Positions 35,654 to 42,869 are shown, counted from the first letter of the stretch. The stretch is DNA of 64,000 bases from Aeromonas schubertii (GCF_000820105.1 NZ_CDDB01000052.1:33890-97889), one strand, 5' to 3'. Translations and numbers: made by a program. The notes: a model not told the origin generated them from the sequence alone.

Positions 35654-36304
35654 TCAGGTCAGGGCGATGGGGAAGAGGGCACCGAGGGCCATGGCCCCCA
35701 GGATGGCGCCACCCGTGATGGGTTTACCCCAGATGTAGAACAGCAGGGCACCGAGCAGAGAGCCGATACCGATGGGGATGGAGGCGCTCATGGCCGAGAG
35801 GATGATGAGGGGGCCAAGGAAGCGTCCCGAGCTGTTGCCAGCCCCCATCATGACATCGGCGCCGTAGGTGGAGTCCCCCTGATTGATGGTGAACTTGCGC
35901 GCCAGGATGATCACGTAACCAATGGCCAGCCCCACGACCATGCCGGTGATCAGGGAGGCGAAGAAGTTCTCCACCGGATAGACGATGCCGGCCCCCAGCA
36001 GCAGGGCCGGAACCCCGAGGCCAACCCCGGTCTGGATGGCACCACCGATATCGAGGATCCCGACCAGGGAGCCCTCGATGATGCGGGCGAACAGGAAGCT
36101 GGCGCCGAAGGCGGCGACCGCCCCGTAGACGCCGCTGTCAATACCGGCTCTTAGCATGGAGACGAAGGCCACTTCGTTGAAGGCGCCAACCCCGTAGAGG
36201 TAGTACATATGGGTTCCGGCGAAGACACCGGCCGAGAGCAGCCCGACCAGAATGGGGAAGGACCAGTCGGCATACCAGAAGTTATTGCGTAATTTCTCGT
36301 CCAT
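35654..36304 (-). CDS. DUF4310-family membrane protein
   Basis: The 216-residue protein has about six membrane segments, for example FPILVGLLSAGVFAGTHMYYLYG, GVYGAVAAFGASFLFARIIEG, GVPALLLGAGIVYPVENFFAS, GMVVGLAIGYVIILARKF and the Gly-rich C terminus ITGGAILGAMALGALF. I recall this family (EF_0833/AHA_3914 type) always next to DUF4311, DUF4312 and SFCGS genes. It has no known function. It resembles in size and Gly-rich membrane segments the EIIC/EIID of mannose-type PTS, but I see no sequence match. Confidence 0.8.
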   Translation of the reverse strand: MDEKLRNNFWYADWSFPILVGLLSAGVFAGTHMYYLYGVGAFNEVAFVSMLRAGIDSGVYGAVAAFGASFLFARIIEGSLVGILDIGGAIQTGVGLGVPALLLGAGIVYPVENFFASLITGMVVGLAIGYVIILARKFTINQGDSTYGADVMMGAGNSSGRFLGPLIILSAMSASIPIGIGSLLGALLFYIWGKPITGGAILGAMALGALFPIALT

Positions 36305-36314
36305 GGCTCGCTCC

Positions 36315-37091
36315 TTACTTGCCGCTCAGGGTGGTGTGGATGTAGTTCAGCCAGTCGGGAACCCCGAGCTGGAAGGACTCGATGAGCTTCATATCGAAGC
36401 CACGGAAGAAGGCACTCAGGACGAACAGTAGCACGATGGCCCCCATCATCACTCGGGTAACATGGTTCCAACCGCTCTCCTCGACCCCTTTGCCGATGAG
36501 GATCCCCAGCACCAGGCCAGGCACGGCGTTGCCCATGATGAGCTGGGCCAGGCCCCCGAAGATGGTGCCCCAGAAGCCGGAGCGCTTCCCCGCTTCGATG
36601 GCGGCGAGCCAGAAGATGACCGGCATGACGGTGTTGACCAGCAAGTTGGCGGCCGGTACCAGCACCTTGACGGCGGTCACCTGCAGGGCGGCGGGGACGG
36701 CGGCGGCTGTGCTGTTGAGGAAGGCGACGACGATGGCGCCAATGATGCCGCAGGCGATGGCCATCTTTCTGGGATCGTGCAGGGTGGTGGCGAGATCGCG
36801 GTTCTTCACCATCAGGGCGGCGGCCCCCCAGTTGGGCAGGATGCGGTGATCCACATCCTGGGTAAAGGCGCCGGCGGCCACGGTAGAGGCCCAGGCGTTG
36901 AAGAAGAAGCCGAGGCCGAAGGAGAAGTGGGCGGCCGGGTCTCCCTCGCAGGAGTTCAGCTCGCCCAGGGTTCTAAATGCCCCCATTCCCTGTACCGTGG
37001 GAGCGTGGAACATGCGGGCCGCACCGGCTCCGACCCCCACACCCACCAGTCCCCCTATGATGAGGGACTTGAGCAATATGATTGAAAGCAT
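36315..37091 (-). CDS. DUF4311-family membrane protein
   Basis: The 258-residue protein begins MLSIILLKSLIIGGLVGVGVGAG and has about six to seven membrane segments, including HFSFGLGFFFNAWASTVAAGAFTQDVDHRILPNWGAAALM, ACGIIGAIVVAFLNSTAAAVP, NTVMPVIFWLAAIEAGKRSGFWGTIFGGLAQLIMGNAVPGLVLGIL. Upstream frame extension is spurious: the ATG at 37091 is the sensible start. It is paired with DUF4310, suggesting a two-component membrane complex, but no function is established (EF_0832/AHA_3913-type family). Confidence 0.8.
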   Translation of the reverse strand: MLSIILLKSLIIGGLVGVGVGAGAARMFHAPTVQGMGAFRTLGELNSCEGDPAAHFSFGLGFFFNAWASTVAAGAFTQDVDHRILPNWGAAALMVKNRDLATTLHDPRKMAIACGIIGAIVVAFLNSTAAAVPAALQVTAVKVLVPAANLLVNTVMPVIFWLAAIEAGKRSGFWGTIFGGLAQLIMGNAVPGLVLGILIGKGVEESGWNHVTRVMMGAIVLLFVLSAFFRGFDMKLIESFQLGVPDWLNYIHTTLSGK

Positions 37092-37117
37092 ACTGTGTTC
37101 CTTGTTATTGATGCGAC

Positions 37118-37414
37118 TCAGGTTCGGCTGAAGGTCACCGCGCTCGTATCCAGGCTGGTCATGCTCACCGTGATGTCGAGGGTGACGCTGTATTCCCGTT
37201 TCTCCCTTGGCAAAAACAGGAACAGAAAACGCTCGGTCCAGACGCGTTCCCGAGCCTCGACCACGTCGACCTCCAGCGGTTCGACGCGCAGGAGCACCTG
37301 TTCTCCTTCGCGCAGCAGGGTGGTCTGCACCTGTCCCAGGGCGGCTGCAAAGGCGTGTTGGCGTGAACTCCCCTTGCCGCTGACCCGGATCTGACGCCGG
37401 GTGACCACTTTCAT
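37118..37414 (-). CDS. DUF4312-family small soluble protein
   Basis: The 98-residue protein has no signal peptide or membrane segment; it looks like a beta-rich protein with conserved motifs RQIRVSGKGSSRQHAFAAALGQVQ and LRVEPLEVDVVEARERVWTERFLFLFLPREKREY. The frame runs further upstream, but the ATG at 37414 overlaps the SFCGS stop by one base (TGATG) and gives the family length. Its function is unknown; it is always in this operon type (EF_0831/AHA_3912 family, from memory). Confidence 0.75.
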   Translation of the reverse strand: MKVVTRRQIRVSGKGSSRQHAFAAALGQVQTTLLREGEQVLLRVEPLEVDVVEARERVWTERFLFLFLPREKREYSVTLDITVSMTSLDTSAVTFSRT

Positions 37415-37779
37415 CAGGCGACCCCGTGTTTTTTGATGAAGGCCTCGACCAGCTTCTGGCCCAGCTCCTCCTTGTCCATGAAACCAAAGCCCAGTACCAC
37501 GCACCCTTCGTTGATGGCGGTGACGCCCTCTTCGACCGAGCGCATGCCGTAGCGGCAGCGGTAGCCATACTTGGTCTGGGCCGTGATGGCACCGGCACCG
37601 CCACTGCCACAGAAGGAGATACCGAGCTGGGCCTGCTCCTTGTTCATCACATCCCCCAGCTTCATGTCAGCCGCCATGCCCGGGATGACGGTGACGCTGG
37701 CTCCGGCGGATTCGGCTCCGGCCCCCACTTTCTGGCCCTTGCCGAGGCGATCGCCTATCACAACTTTGATTGCGGACAT
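37414..37779 (-). CDS. SFCGS glycine-rich protein
   Basis: The 121-residue cytoplasmic protein starts KVVIGDRLGKGQKVGAGAESAG and carries the family signature SFCGSGGAGA (Cys57) followed by ITAQTKYGYRCRYGMRSVEEGVTAINEGCVVLGFGFMDKEEL. The cysteine in a Gly-rich loop after a beta strand resembles the phosphocysteine loop of PTS EIIB domains (C-x-x-G-x-x-T/S), although the loop is later in the sequence than usual. Function unknown (EF_0830/AHA_3911-type). It overlaps DUF4312 by one base and follows the PRD gene. Confidence 0.8.
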   Translation of the reverse strand: MSAIKVVIGDRLGKGQKVGAGAESAGASVTVIPGMAADMKLGDVMNKEQAQLGISFCGSGGAGAITAQTKYGYRCRYGMRSVEEGVTAINEGCVVLGFGFMDKEELGQKLVEAFIKKHGVA

Positions 37780-38115
37780 TTAGCACTCTCCTTTTACTGA
37801 GCTCAGTTCATTCTCTTTGGCCACTTCGAAGTGGACGGATAACAGGTGTGCCTCCTCGTAGGCCAGGCCATCGAGCCAGGCCGTGACCCGCTCGGCGAGC
37901 CGCAGCGAGAGAGGCGAGATCTCCTCAAACAGGGAGAGATCCACGTCGGGTAAGGGCTCGCTGCTGTGAGAGCGCCACACCATGGCCTTGAGGTGGGAGG
38001 CCAGCATCTGGCGCTGGACATCGTTGGGGTGAATCCCATGCTCCGACAGCAGGTTCAAGACGCGGACCAGCAGCAGATCGGTTTGCCTCTGGTGGGCGAG
38101 GTCATCGATGGTCAA
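37780..38115 (-). CDS. Stand-alone PRD-domain protein
   Basis: The 111-residue protein matches a single PTS regulation domain: His41 (QMLASHLKAMVW) and His95 (EEAHLLSVHFEVAKEN) take the usual PRD phospho-histidine places. It has no DNA- or RNA-binding part. The start is a TTG (38115-38113) preceded by GGAG 6 bases away; there is no in-frame ATG before residue 37. It is the first gene of the operon. A hairpin upstream covers the GGAG. Family EF_0829/AHA_3910, from memory. Confidence 0.75.
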   Translation of the reverse strand: MTIDDLAHQRQTDLLLVRVLNLLSEHGIHPNDVQRQMLASHLKAMVWRSHSSEPLPDVDLSLFEEISPLSLRLAERVTAWLDGLAYEEAHLLSVHFEVAKENELSSVKGEC

Positions 38116-38119
38116 GGGT

Positions 38120-38151
38120 TGTCTCCATTACGACTGAAGAGGATGGAGACA
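38120..38151 (-). promoter_or_regulatory. Hairpin covering the ribosome site of the PRD gene
   Basis: In the mRNA, tgtctccat (minus strand, 38151-38143) pairs perfectly with atggagaca (38128-38120) over 9 bp around a 14-base loop. The GGAG ribosome site lies in the 3' arm, 6 bases before the TTG start. Folding would hide the site, so the element may control translation of the whole operon. Confidence 0.5.
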
Positions 38152-38187
38152 CCTTATGCAGAGGACGCGGTGAGAGGGAGGGGCTCT

Positions 38188-38209
38188 TTTTCCAGTTACA
38201 TCTGGAAAA
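38188..38209 (-). promoter_or_regulatory. Candidate operator upstream of the PRD operon
   Basis: Perfect 8-bp arms ttttccag (38188-38195) and ctggaaaa (38202-38209) flank a 6-base spacer, about 70 bases upstream of the PRD start. The arms extend imperfectly outward by GGC/GCC. It is a plausible binding site for the operon's MtlR-type activator. No convincing sigma-70 or sigma-54 promoter was found; a partial -24 (TGGCAAG) lacks the -12 GC. Confidence 0.45.
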
Positions 38210-38250
38210 GCCTTGCCAGGAGAGGCGATTGGGTGAAGGCGGTCACAAAA

Positions 38251-38273
38251 ACGGCGCCCCCAAGGGGCGCCGT
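38251..38273 (-). terminator. Rho-independent terminator of degS
   Basis: Arms acggcgcccc (38251-38260) and ggggcgccgt (38264-38273) form a perfect 10-bp stem. On the minus strand it is followed by TTTTT (38250 downwards). It lies 73 bases after the degS stop and upstream of the PRD operon. Confidence 0.9.
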
Positions 38274-38345
38274 GTGTGAGGAACATCAAATTTAAGGGGG
38301 TGGGGGGCGAGAGCCCGCGCTTGTCAGGGTTGTGATCGGGATCGT

Positions 38346-39434
38346 CTATTGCTGCGGGTAGCGCATATCCTCTTCGATGGTCACCGGCAGCTCCAGGGTC
38401 TTGCCGTCGCGCACCACGCTCAGTTGCAACTGGCTGCCGGGGCGGCTCTCGACGATGCGATCCATGGCACTGCGGATCCCCTTGATGGCCTCTCCGTTAA
38501 TCTTGAGCAGCACGTCGCCACGCTGTAGTCCTGCCTTGGCCGCCGGTCCTTTGGGGTCGATGCTCTCGACCACCAGTCCACGCAGGTCACCGAGGTTCAT
38601 CATGCGGGCGATGATGGGATTGATCTCGATGCTGGAGATGCCGAGATAGCCGCGGATCACTCGGCCGTTGGCGATCAGCTCGTCCATGATGCGTTTGGCC
38701 AGCTTGTAGGGGATGGCGAAGCTGATGCCATAGCTTTCCTGATTGCCGTTGATATGGTAGGCGGCGGTGTTGATGCCGACCAGATCGCCCCTGGCGTTGA
38801 CCAGGGCGCCGCCCGAATTGCCCTCGTTGATGGCGGCGTCGGTCTGCAACAGATCCTGGCGGCCATTACTCTCGGGCCCCATGCTGGAGAGGCCGATGCG
38901 GCCTGTGGCACTGATGATCCCCTGGGTGATGGTCTGTCCCACGTTGTAGGGGTTGCCGATAGCCAGTACCACGTCCCCCACATCAGGCTGATGGTCGGGG
39001 TTTTGCGGGATCACCGGCAGGTTGTCGGCTTCGATATAGAGCACGGCCAGATCGGTGAGCTTGTCCGAGCCCACCAACTCGGCGGTGAAGATGCGCCCGT
39101 CTTGCAGGGCAACGATGATCTGATCCGCCTCGGCGATCACATGGTAGTTGGTCAGGATGTGGCCGCGCTGGCTCATAATGACCCCGGAGCCGAGTCCCTG
39201 GGGTCTCAGCTCGGATTGATTGTTGCTGTCGCGGCTGAAGCTGCGTGTGTAGATGTTGACCACGGCAGGCCCCGCCCGATGAGCCGCATAGGAGAAGCTC
39301 AGATCGCGCCCCGAGCCGATGGAGATGGGTTCACCGCCCCTCAGATTGGGAAAAAGCAGCAGCAGTATGGCTGCCATCACGAGACCAAAGCCGACGGCTT
39401 TGCCCAGGTAGCTGAGAAGAGGTGGGGTTTTCAT
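38346..39434 (-). CDS. degS: Periplasmic serine protease DegS (site-1 protease for RseA)
   Basis: The 362-residue protein has an N-terminal membrane anchor (GFGLVMAAILLLLFPNL), a trypsin-like domain with the triad His98 (LTNYHVI), Asp128 (TDLAVL) and Ser207 (GNSGGAL), and one PDZ domain from about 260. DegS senses unfolded OMPs and cuts RseA to release sigma-E. An in-frame GTG lies 24 bases upstream, but the ATG at 39434 gives a normal DegS N terminus. It is separated from degQ by a terminator. Confidence 0.92.
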   Translation of the reverse strand: MKTPPLLSYLGKAVGFGLVMAAILLLLFPNLRGGEPISIGSGRDLSFSYAAHRAGPAVVNIYTRSFSRDSNNQSELRPQGLGSGVIMSQRGHILTNYHVIAEADQIIVALQDGRIFTAELVGSDKLTDLAVLYIEADNLPVIPQNPDHQPDVGDVVLAIGNPYNVGQTITQGIISATGRIGLSSMGPESNGRQDLLQTDAAINEGNSGGALVNARGDLVGINTAAYHINGNQESYGISFAIPYKLAKRIMDELIANGRVIRGYLGISSIEINPIIARMMNLGDLRGLVVESIDPKGPAAKAGLQRGDVLLKINGEAIKGIRSAMDRIVESRPGSQLQLSVVRDGKTLELPVTIEEDMRYPQQ

Positions 39435-39492
39435 GAAGTGTTTATCCAAAGCGCGCACCGGCCGAGAATACCATCATCCATGGATAAAAATA

Positions 39493-39515
39493 AGCCGCGG
39501 GACAGGCCCGCGGCT
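39493..39515 (-). terminator. Rho-independent terminator of degQ
   Basis: agccgcggg (39493-39501) pairs with cccgcggct (39507-39515) around a 5-base loop. On the minus strand it is followed by TATTTTTATCC. It lies 22 bases after the degQ stop. Confidence 0.85.
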
Positions 39516-39537
39516 CGATTGCACAGAGAGGAGGGGA

Positions 39538-40917
39538 TTAGCGGATCACCAGGTAGAGTGACGCCTCGCCCCGCTGGATGTTGAGAGCCAGCACATCGCT
39601 CTTTTGCTTAAGCATCTTGGCCAGTTCGCTCAGGTTGTTGACGCGTACCCGGTTGATACCAAGGATGATGTCCCCCTTCTGCAGGCCGGTGGCCGCTGCG
39701 GGAGAGCGCGGGTTGATATCGCTGATCTCGACACCGTTCACCGGCTCGGTGACGTTGCTGAGCTTGGCGCCATCCAGTGCCGGGTGCAGTACATCGGCGC
39801 GCACATCGCTGTCGTCGGCCTGTTTGAGGGTCACCGTGGTCTCTTGCAGCTTGCCATCACGTACCAGCCCCAGTTTGACCTGTTTGCCGGCCCCCATGGT
39901 GGCGATCTTGGCGCGCAGTTCGCCGAAGGAGCGGATCTCCTTGCCGTCGATGCTGACGATGATGTCGCCGGCCTTGATACCTGCCTTATCGGCGGCCGAG
40001 CCCGGCATCACCTGATTGACGAAGGCGCCATACTGCTTGTCATAGCCGAACGTCTTGGCGATGTCGGAGGTGAGCTCCTGGCCCTGGATCCCCAGCTGGC
40101 CACGGCGGACCTCGCCAAACTTGACGATCTGCTCGGTCAGGTCACGCACCATGTTGGAGGGGATGGCGAAACCGATGCCGATGTTGCCGCCGTTTGGCCC
40201 CAGGATGGCGGTGTTGATGCCGATCAGCTCACCCTTGAGGTTGATAAGGGCGCCACCCGAGTTGCCCGAGTTGATGGCGGCGTCGGTCTGGATAAAGTTT
40301 TCGAAATTTTCGACGTTCAAGCCGCTGCGACCGAGCGCAGAGACGATGCCCGAGGTGACGGTCTGACCCAGGCCAAAGGGGTTGCCGATGGCGATGGCGT
40401 AGTCACCAACCCGCAGCTTGTCGGAGTCGGCCATCTGGATTTGGACCAGATTATCGGCCTTGATCTGCAGCAGGGCGATGTCGGATTGCTTGTCTTCACC
40501 GATCTTCTTGGCCTTGAACTCACGACCATCCTTGAGGCTCACCTTGATCTCGTCCGCCTCGTGAACCACGTGAGCGTTGGTGATGACGTAACCCTTCTTG
40601 GCATCGATGATGACGCCGGAGCCCAGTGCCTGGAAGGGCTGCTCCTGCACCTGCTCTGCCGGCATGTCGGGGCCGAAGAAGAAGCGGAAGGGTTCGGGCA
40701 GACGCTGCCGGGTGATCTTCTTGCCCGAGACAGAGATGTTGACCACGGCGGGGGTCACTTGCTCGATCATGGGGGCCAGACTCGGCATCTCGCTGTTGTT
40801 GGTGGCATTGTCGGAATTGCCAAACAGGGAAGGCAGTGCGGCCTGAGCCGGTGCGGCGGACAGGGCCATGCCGACACTCAGGGCGACAACACTAAGCAAG
40901 GAGAGAGATTTACGCAT
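39538..40917 (-). CDS. degQ: Periplasmic serine endoprotease DegQ
   Basis: The 459-residue precursor has a signal peptide ending AQAA (about residue 27), a protease domain with triad His116 (ITNAHVVH), Asp146 (QSDIALLQI) and Ser220 (NSGNSGGALINL), and two PDZ domains (about 255-350 and 370-455). Its lack of the long Q-linker loop found in DegP favours DegQ. It degrades and refolds denatured envelope proteins. It lies between zapG and degS, as in E. coli. Confidence 0.93.
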   Translation of the reverse strand: MRKSLSLLSVVALSVGMALSAAPAQAALPSLFGNSDNATNNSEMPSLAPMIEQVTPAVVNISVSGKKITRQRLPEPFRFFFGPDMPAEQVQEQPFQALGSGVIIDAKKGYVITNAHVVHEADEIKVSLKDGREFKAKKIGEDKQSDIALLQIKADNLVQIQMADSDKLRVGDYAIAIGNPFGLGQTVTSGIVSALGRSGLNVENFENFIQTDAAINSGNSGGALINLKGELIGINTAILGPNGGNIGIGFAIPSNMVRDLTEQIVKFGEVRRGQLGIQGQELTSDIAKTFGYDKQYGAFVNQVMPGSAADKAGIKAGDIIVSIDGKEIRSFGELRAKIATMGAGKQVKLGLVRDGKLQETTVTLKQADDSDVRADVLHPALDGAKLSNVTEPVNGVEISDINPRSPAAATGLQKGDIILGINRVRVNNLSELAKMLKQKSDVLALNIQRGEASLYLVIR

Positions 40918-40992
40918 AGATAAGAATGCTCCCGAGATAAAAAACAGTGTTATACGACAAGGTCAGACCACGAGGCGGTGCGATTAGTTCAA

Positions 40993-41370
40993 TCAGCCCT
41001 GTCCCGACTGCTTGAGCAGACCAGAAGCGCCGGCATAGTCGCGAGGCGGGAAGTCAGGTTCGGCGTTTTGGGGTTGGGGGGCTTCCTCGACCACCTTGAA
41101 GGGGCTCTCACCGTGCTTGGCCAGGAACTGGCTCTGCTGGGCCATGTGGCGATAGAGCTCCTGATACTGCTCGGCCATCTGCTCCATCAGGGCGGCGCTG
41201 TCGGCGAAGTGTGTGCTGATCTGGCTCTGATAGCTATCCAGCTCCTTATGGGCCTTTTTAAGCTCTTGCTCCAGACGCCCTGCATCACGACTGCGTACGC
41301 TGAGTCGCCCCAGCACTACGCCCAATACGAGGGCAACAACGGCGAAAACAATGGCACTTACCAGACTCAT
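40993..41370 (-). CDS. zapG: Z-ring associated protein ZapG (YhcB)
   Basis: The 125-residue inner-membrane protein has one N-terminal helix (LVSAIVFAVVALVLGVVLGRL) and a long cytoplasmic coiled coil (LEQELKKAHKELDSYQSQISTHFADSAALMEQMAEQYQELYRHM), with a Pro-rich tail. In E. coli YhcB links cell elongation, division and LPS/phospholipid balance. It lies beside degQ, the standard order. It is divergent from zapE across an intergenic region with a perfect inverted repeat. Confidence 0.92.
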   Translation of the reverse strand: MSLVSAIVFAVVALVLGVVLGRLSVRSRDAGRLEQELKKAHKELDSYQSQISTHFADSAALMEQMAEQYQELYRHMAQQSQFLAKHGESPFKVVEEAPQPQNAEPDFPPRDYAGASGLLKQSGQG

Positions 41371-41460
41371 AAAAGCTCCTTAAAACCAGTACAAACAAGG
41401 GGTAACGACCATCCCGGCCGGTTTTATCCCGCTTGGCACTATACAGCGCCACCTGGGGGC

Positions 41461-41480
41461 GTGGTACCATTTTGTACCAC
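41461..41480. promoter_or_regulatory. Perfect inverted repeat between zapG and zapE
   Basis: gtggtac (41461-41467) and gtaccac (41474-41480) form a 7-bp dyad with a 6-base spacer. On the minus strand a TATAGT (41443-41438) lies about 17 bases away, so the dyad overlaps the -35 position of a possible zapG promoter and could be an operator. Confidence 0.4.
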
Positions 41481-41509
41481 ATTCAGGGACTTGGAAGCGC
41501 GACATCGGG

Positions 41510-42601
41510 ATGACAGTGCAACAGCGATATCAGCAGGATCTGCAGCGATCCGGTTACGTGGCCGACCCGGCCCAACAGGCCGCCGTGGCCGAGCTGGAGC
41601 GACTCTATCAGGATTTGCAGCAGCGCCCGACTCCGACCAGCCAGAAAGTGTGGTGGCGTCCCTGGCAAAAGCCTCAGTCTCTGGATCCCGTCACCGGGAT
41701 CTATATGTGGGGTGGTGTCGGCAGAGGCAAGACCTGGTTGATGGATCTTTTTTTCGATGCCTTGCCGGGCGAGCGCAAGCTGCGCATGCATTTTCACCGC
41801 TTCATGTATCGCATTCACGCTGAACTCAAGGGGCTTGGCGGGGTGCCAGATCCACTCAAGCAGGTGGCCGCAAACCTCGCTGCAGAGGCGGATATACTCT
41901 GTTTTGACGAGTTTTTTGTCTCCGACATTACCGATGCCATGCTGCTCGGAACCTTGCTGCAGGAGCTGTTTGGTCGAGGCGTCACCCTGGTGGCCACCTC
42001 CAATATTCCCCCTGCCGAGCTCTATCGTAATGGCCTGCAACGAGCCCGTTTTCTGCCGGCGATCGCCCTTATCGAGCAACACTGTCGTGTAATCAACGTC
42101 GATGGTGGCACCGACTATCGGCTGCGGACCCTGGCGCAGGCGGAGATCTACCACTCCCCTCTGGACGAGAGGGCGGCAGAGAACCTGGTTCATTACTTTC
42201 AGCAGCTCAGCGGGTCATCCCCCCAGCACGGGGAGATGGAGCTGCTTGGTCGTCGACTCTCGACACTGGGGGCGCACGATGATCTGCTCTACATGGAGTT
42301 TGCCGAGCTCTGCTGTACCCCTCGTTCCCAGGCCGATTACATCGAGATCTCGCGTTGCTACCAGACGGTGTTGCTCGCCAATGTCCAACCCATGGGGGCG
42401 GGTAGCGATGATGCGGCGCGCCGCTTCATCGCCATGGTCGACGAGTTCTACGAGCGGCATGTGAAATTGATCATCTCGGCGGCGGTGCCCATGGATGAAC
42501 TCTATGGCCAGGGGATGCTCAACTTCGAGTTTGCCCGCTGTCTCTCACGGCTACAGGAGATGCAATCGCACGAATACCTTGCCAGAGAGCACCTTCCTTA
42601 G
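41510..42601 (+). CDS. zapE: Cell division ATPase ZapE
   Basis: The 363-residue AFG1-like AAA+ ATPase has Walker A GGVGRGKT (68-75), Walker B CFDEFF, and the family segments MHFHRFMYRIHAEL, VATSNIPPAELYRNGLQRARFLPAI and FIAMVDEFYERHVKLIISAAVPMDELY. In E. coli it destabilises FtsZ polymers during constriction and is also linked to ubiquinone synthesis. It starts at the ATG at 41510 and is divergent from zapG. The rplM promoter region follows. Confidence 0.94.
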   Translation: MTVQQRYQQDLQRSGYVADPAQQAAVAELERLYQDLQQRPTPTSQKVWWRPWQKPQSLDPVTGIYMWGGVGRGKTWLMDLFFDALPGERKLRMHFHRFMYRIHAELKGLGGVPDPLKQVAANLAAEADILCFDEFFVSDITDAMLLGTLLQELFGRGVTLVATSNIPPAELYRNGLQRARFLPAIALIEQHCRVINVDGGTDYRLRTLAQAEIYHSPLDERAAENLVHYFQQLSGSSPQHGEMELLGRRLSTLGAHDDLLYMEFAELCCTPRSQADYIEISRCYQTVLLANVQPMGAGSDDAARRFIAMVDEFYERHVKLIISAAVPMDELYGQGMLNFEFARCLSRLQEMQSHEYLAREHLP

Positions 42602-42714
42602 TCACAATACCGCGCCTGCCAGTCGGATGGGCATCTGCGGCAGGTAGGGCCGGGCGACACTCGATGGTTTCATGGGCAGTGAAATTGGAGAGTGATCTTT
42701 AGGGTAACTTCACT

Positions 42715-42720
42715 TATAAT
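42715..42720 (+). promoter_or_regulatory. -10 element of the rplM-rpsI promoter
   Basis: A perfect TATAAT at 42715-42720, with only a weak -35 (near TGATCT at 42693-42698). Transcription from about 42727 gives a 143-base leader before rplM. Confidence 0.6.
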
Positions 42721-42726
42721 CGCCCG

Positions 42727-42869
42727 GCCCACGTTACAAGCTGCCAACCTGGCGGCACTCTATCAGGTTTTACTTGTATTCGAAGGGGTACAGGTAGGCC
42801 ATCGTTTGTTGTTTGTGGGTGAGCCCCCATAAGCAATTGGGTCTGTAACAGGTAATTGGGTTTAACTTA
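42727..42869 (+). promoter_or_regulatory. Untranslated leader of rplM-rpsI
   Basis: This region between the promoter and the rplM ATG is A/T-rich near the start and holds no ORF. In E. coli, L13 represses its own operon by binding this leader; I see several short helices but did not establish a conserved fold. Confidence 0.4.

Noticed and set aside
38200-38230. Possible sigma-54 promoter for the PRD operon
   Set aside because: TGGCAAG could be a -24 element, but the -12 position reads CC instead of GC, and the operon regulator has no sigma-54-interacting AAA+ domain.
38251-38273. Hairpin considered as an antiterminator target for the PRD operon
   Set aside because: On the minus strand it has a T run directly after it and follows the degS stop, so it is the degS terminator and lies upstream of the operon leader.
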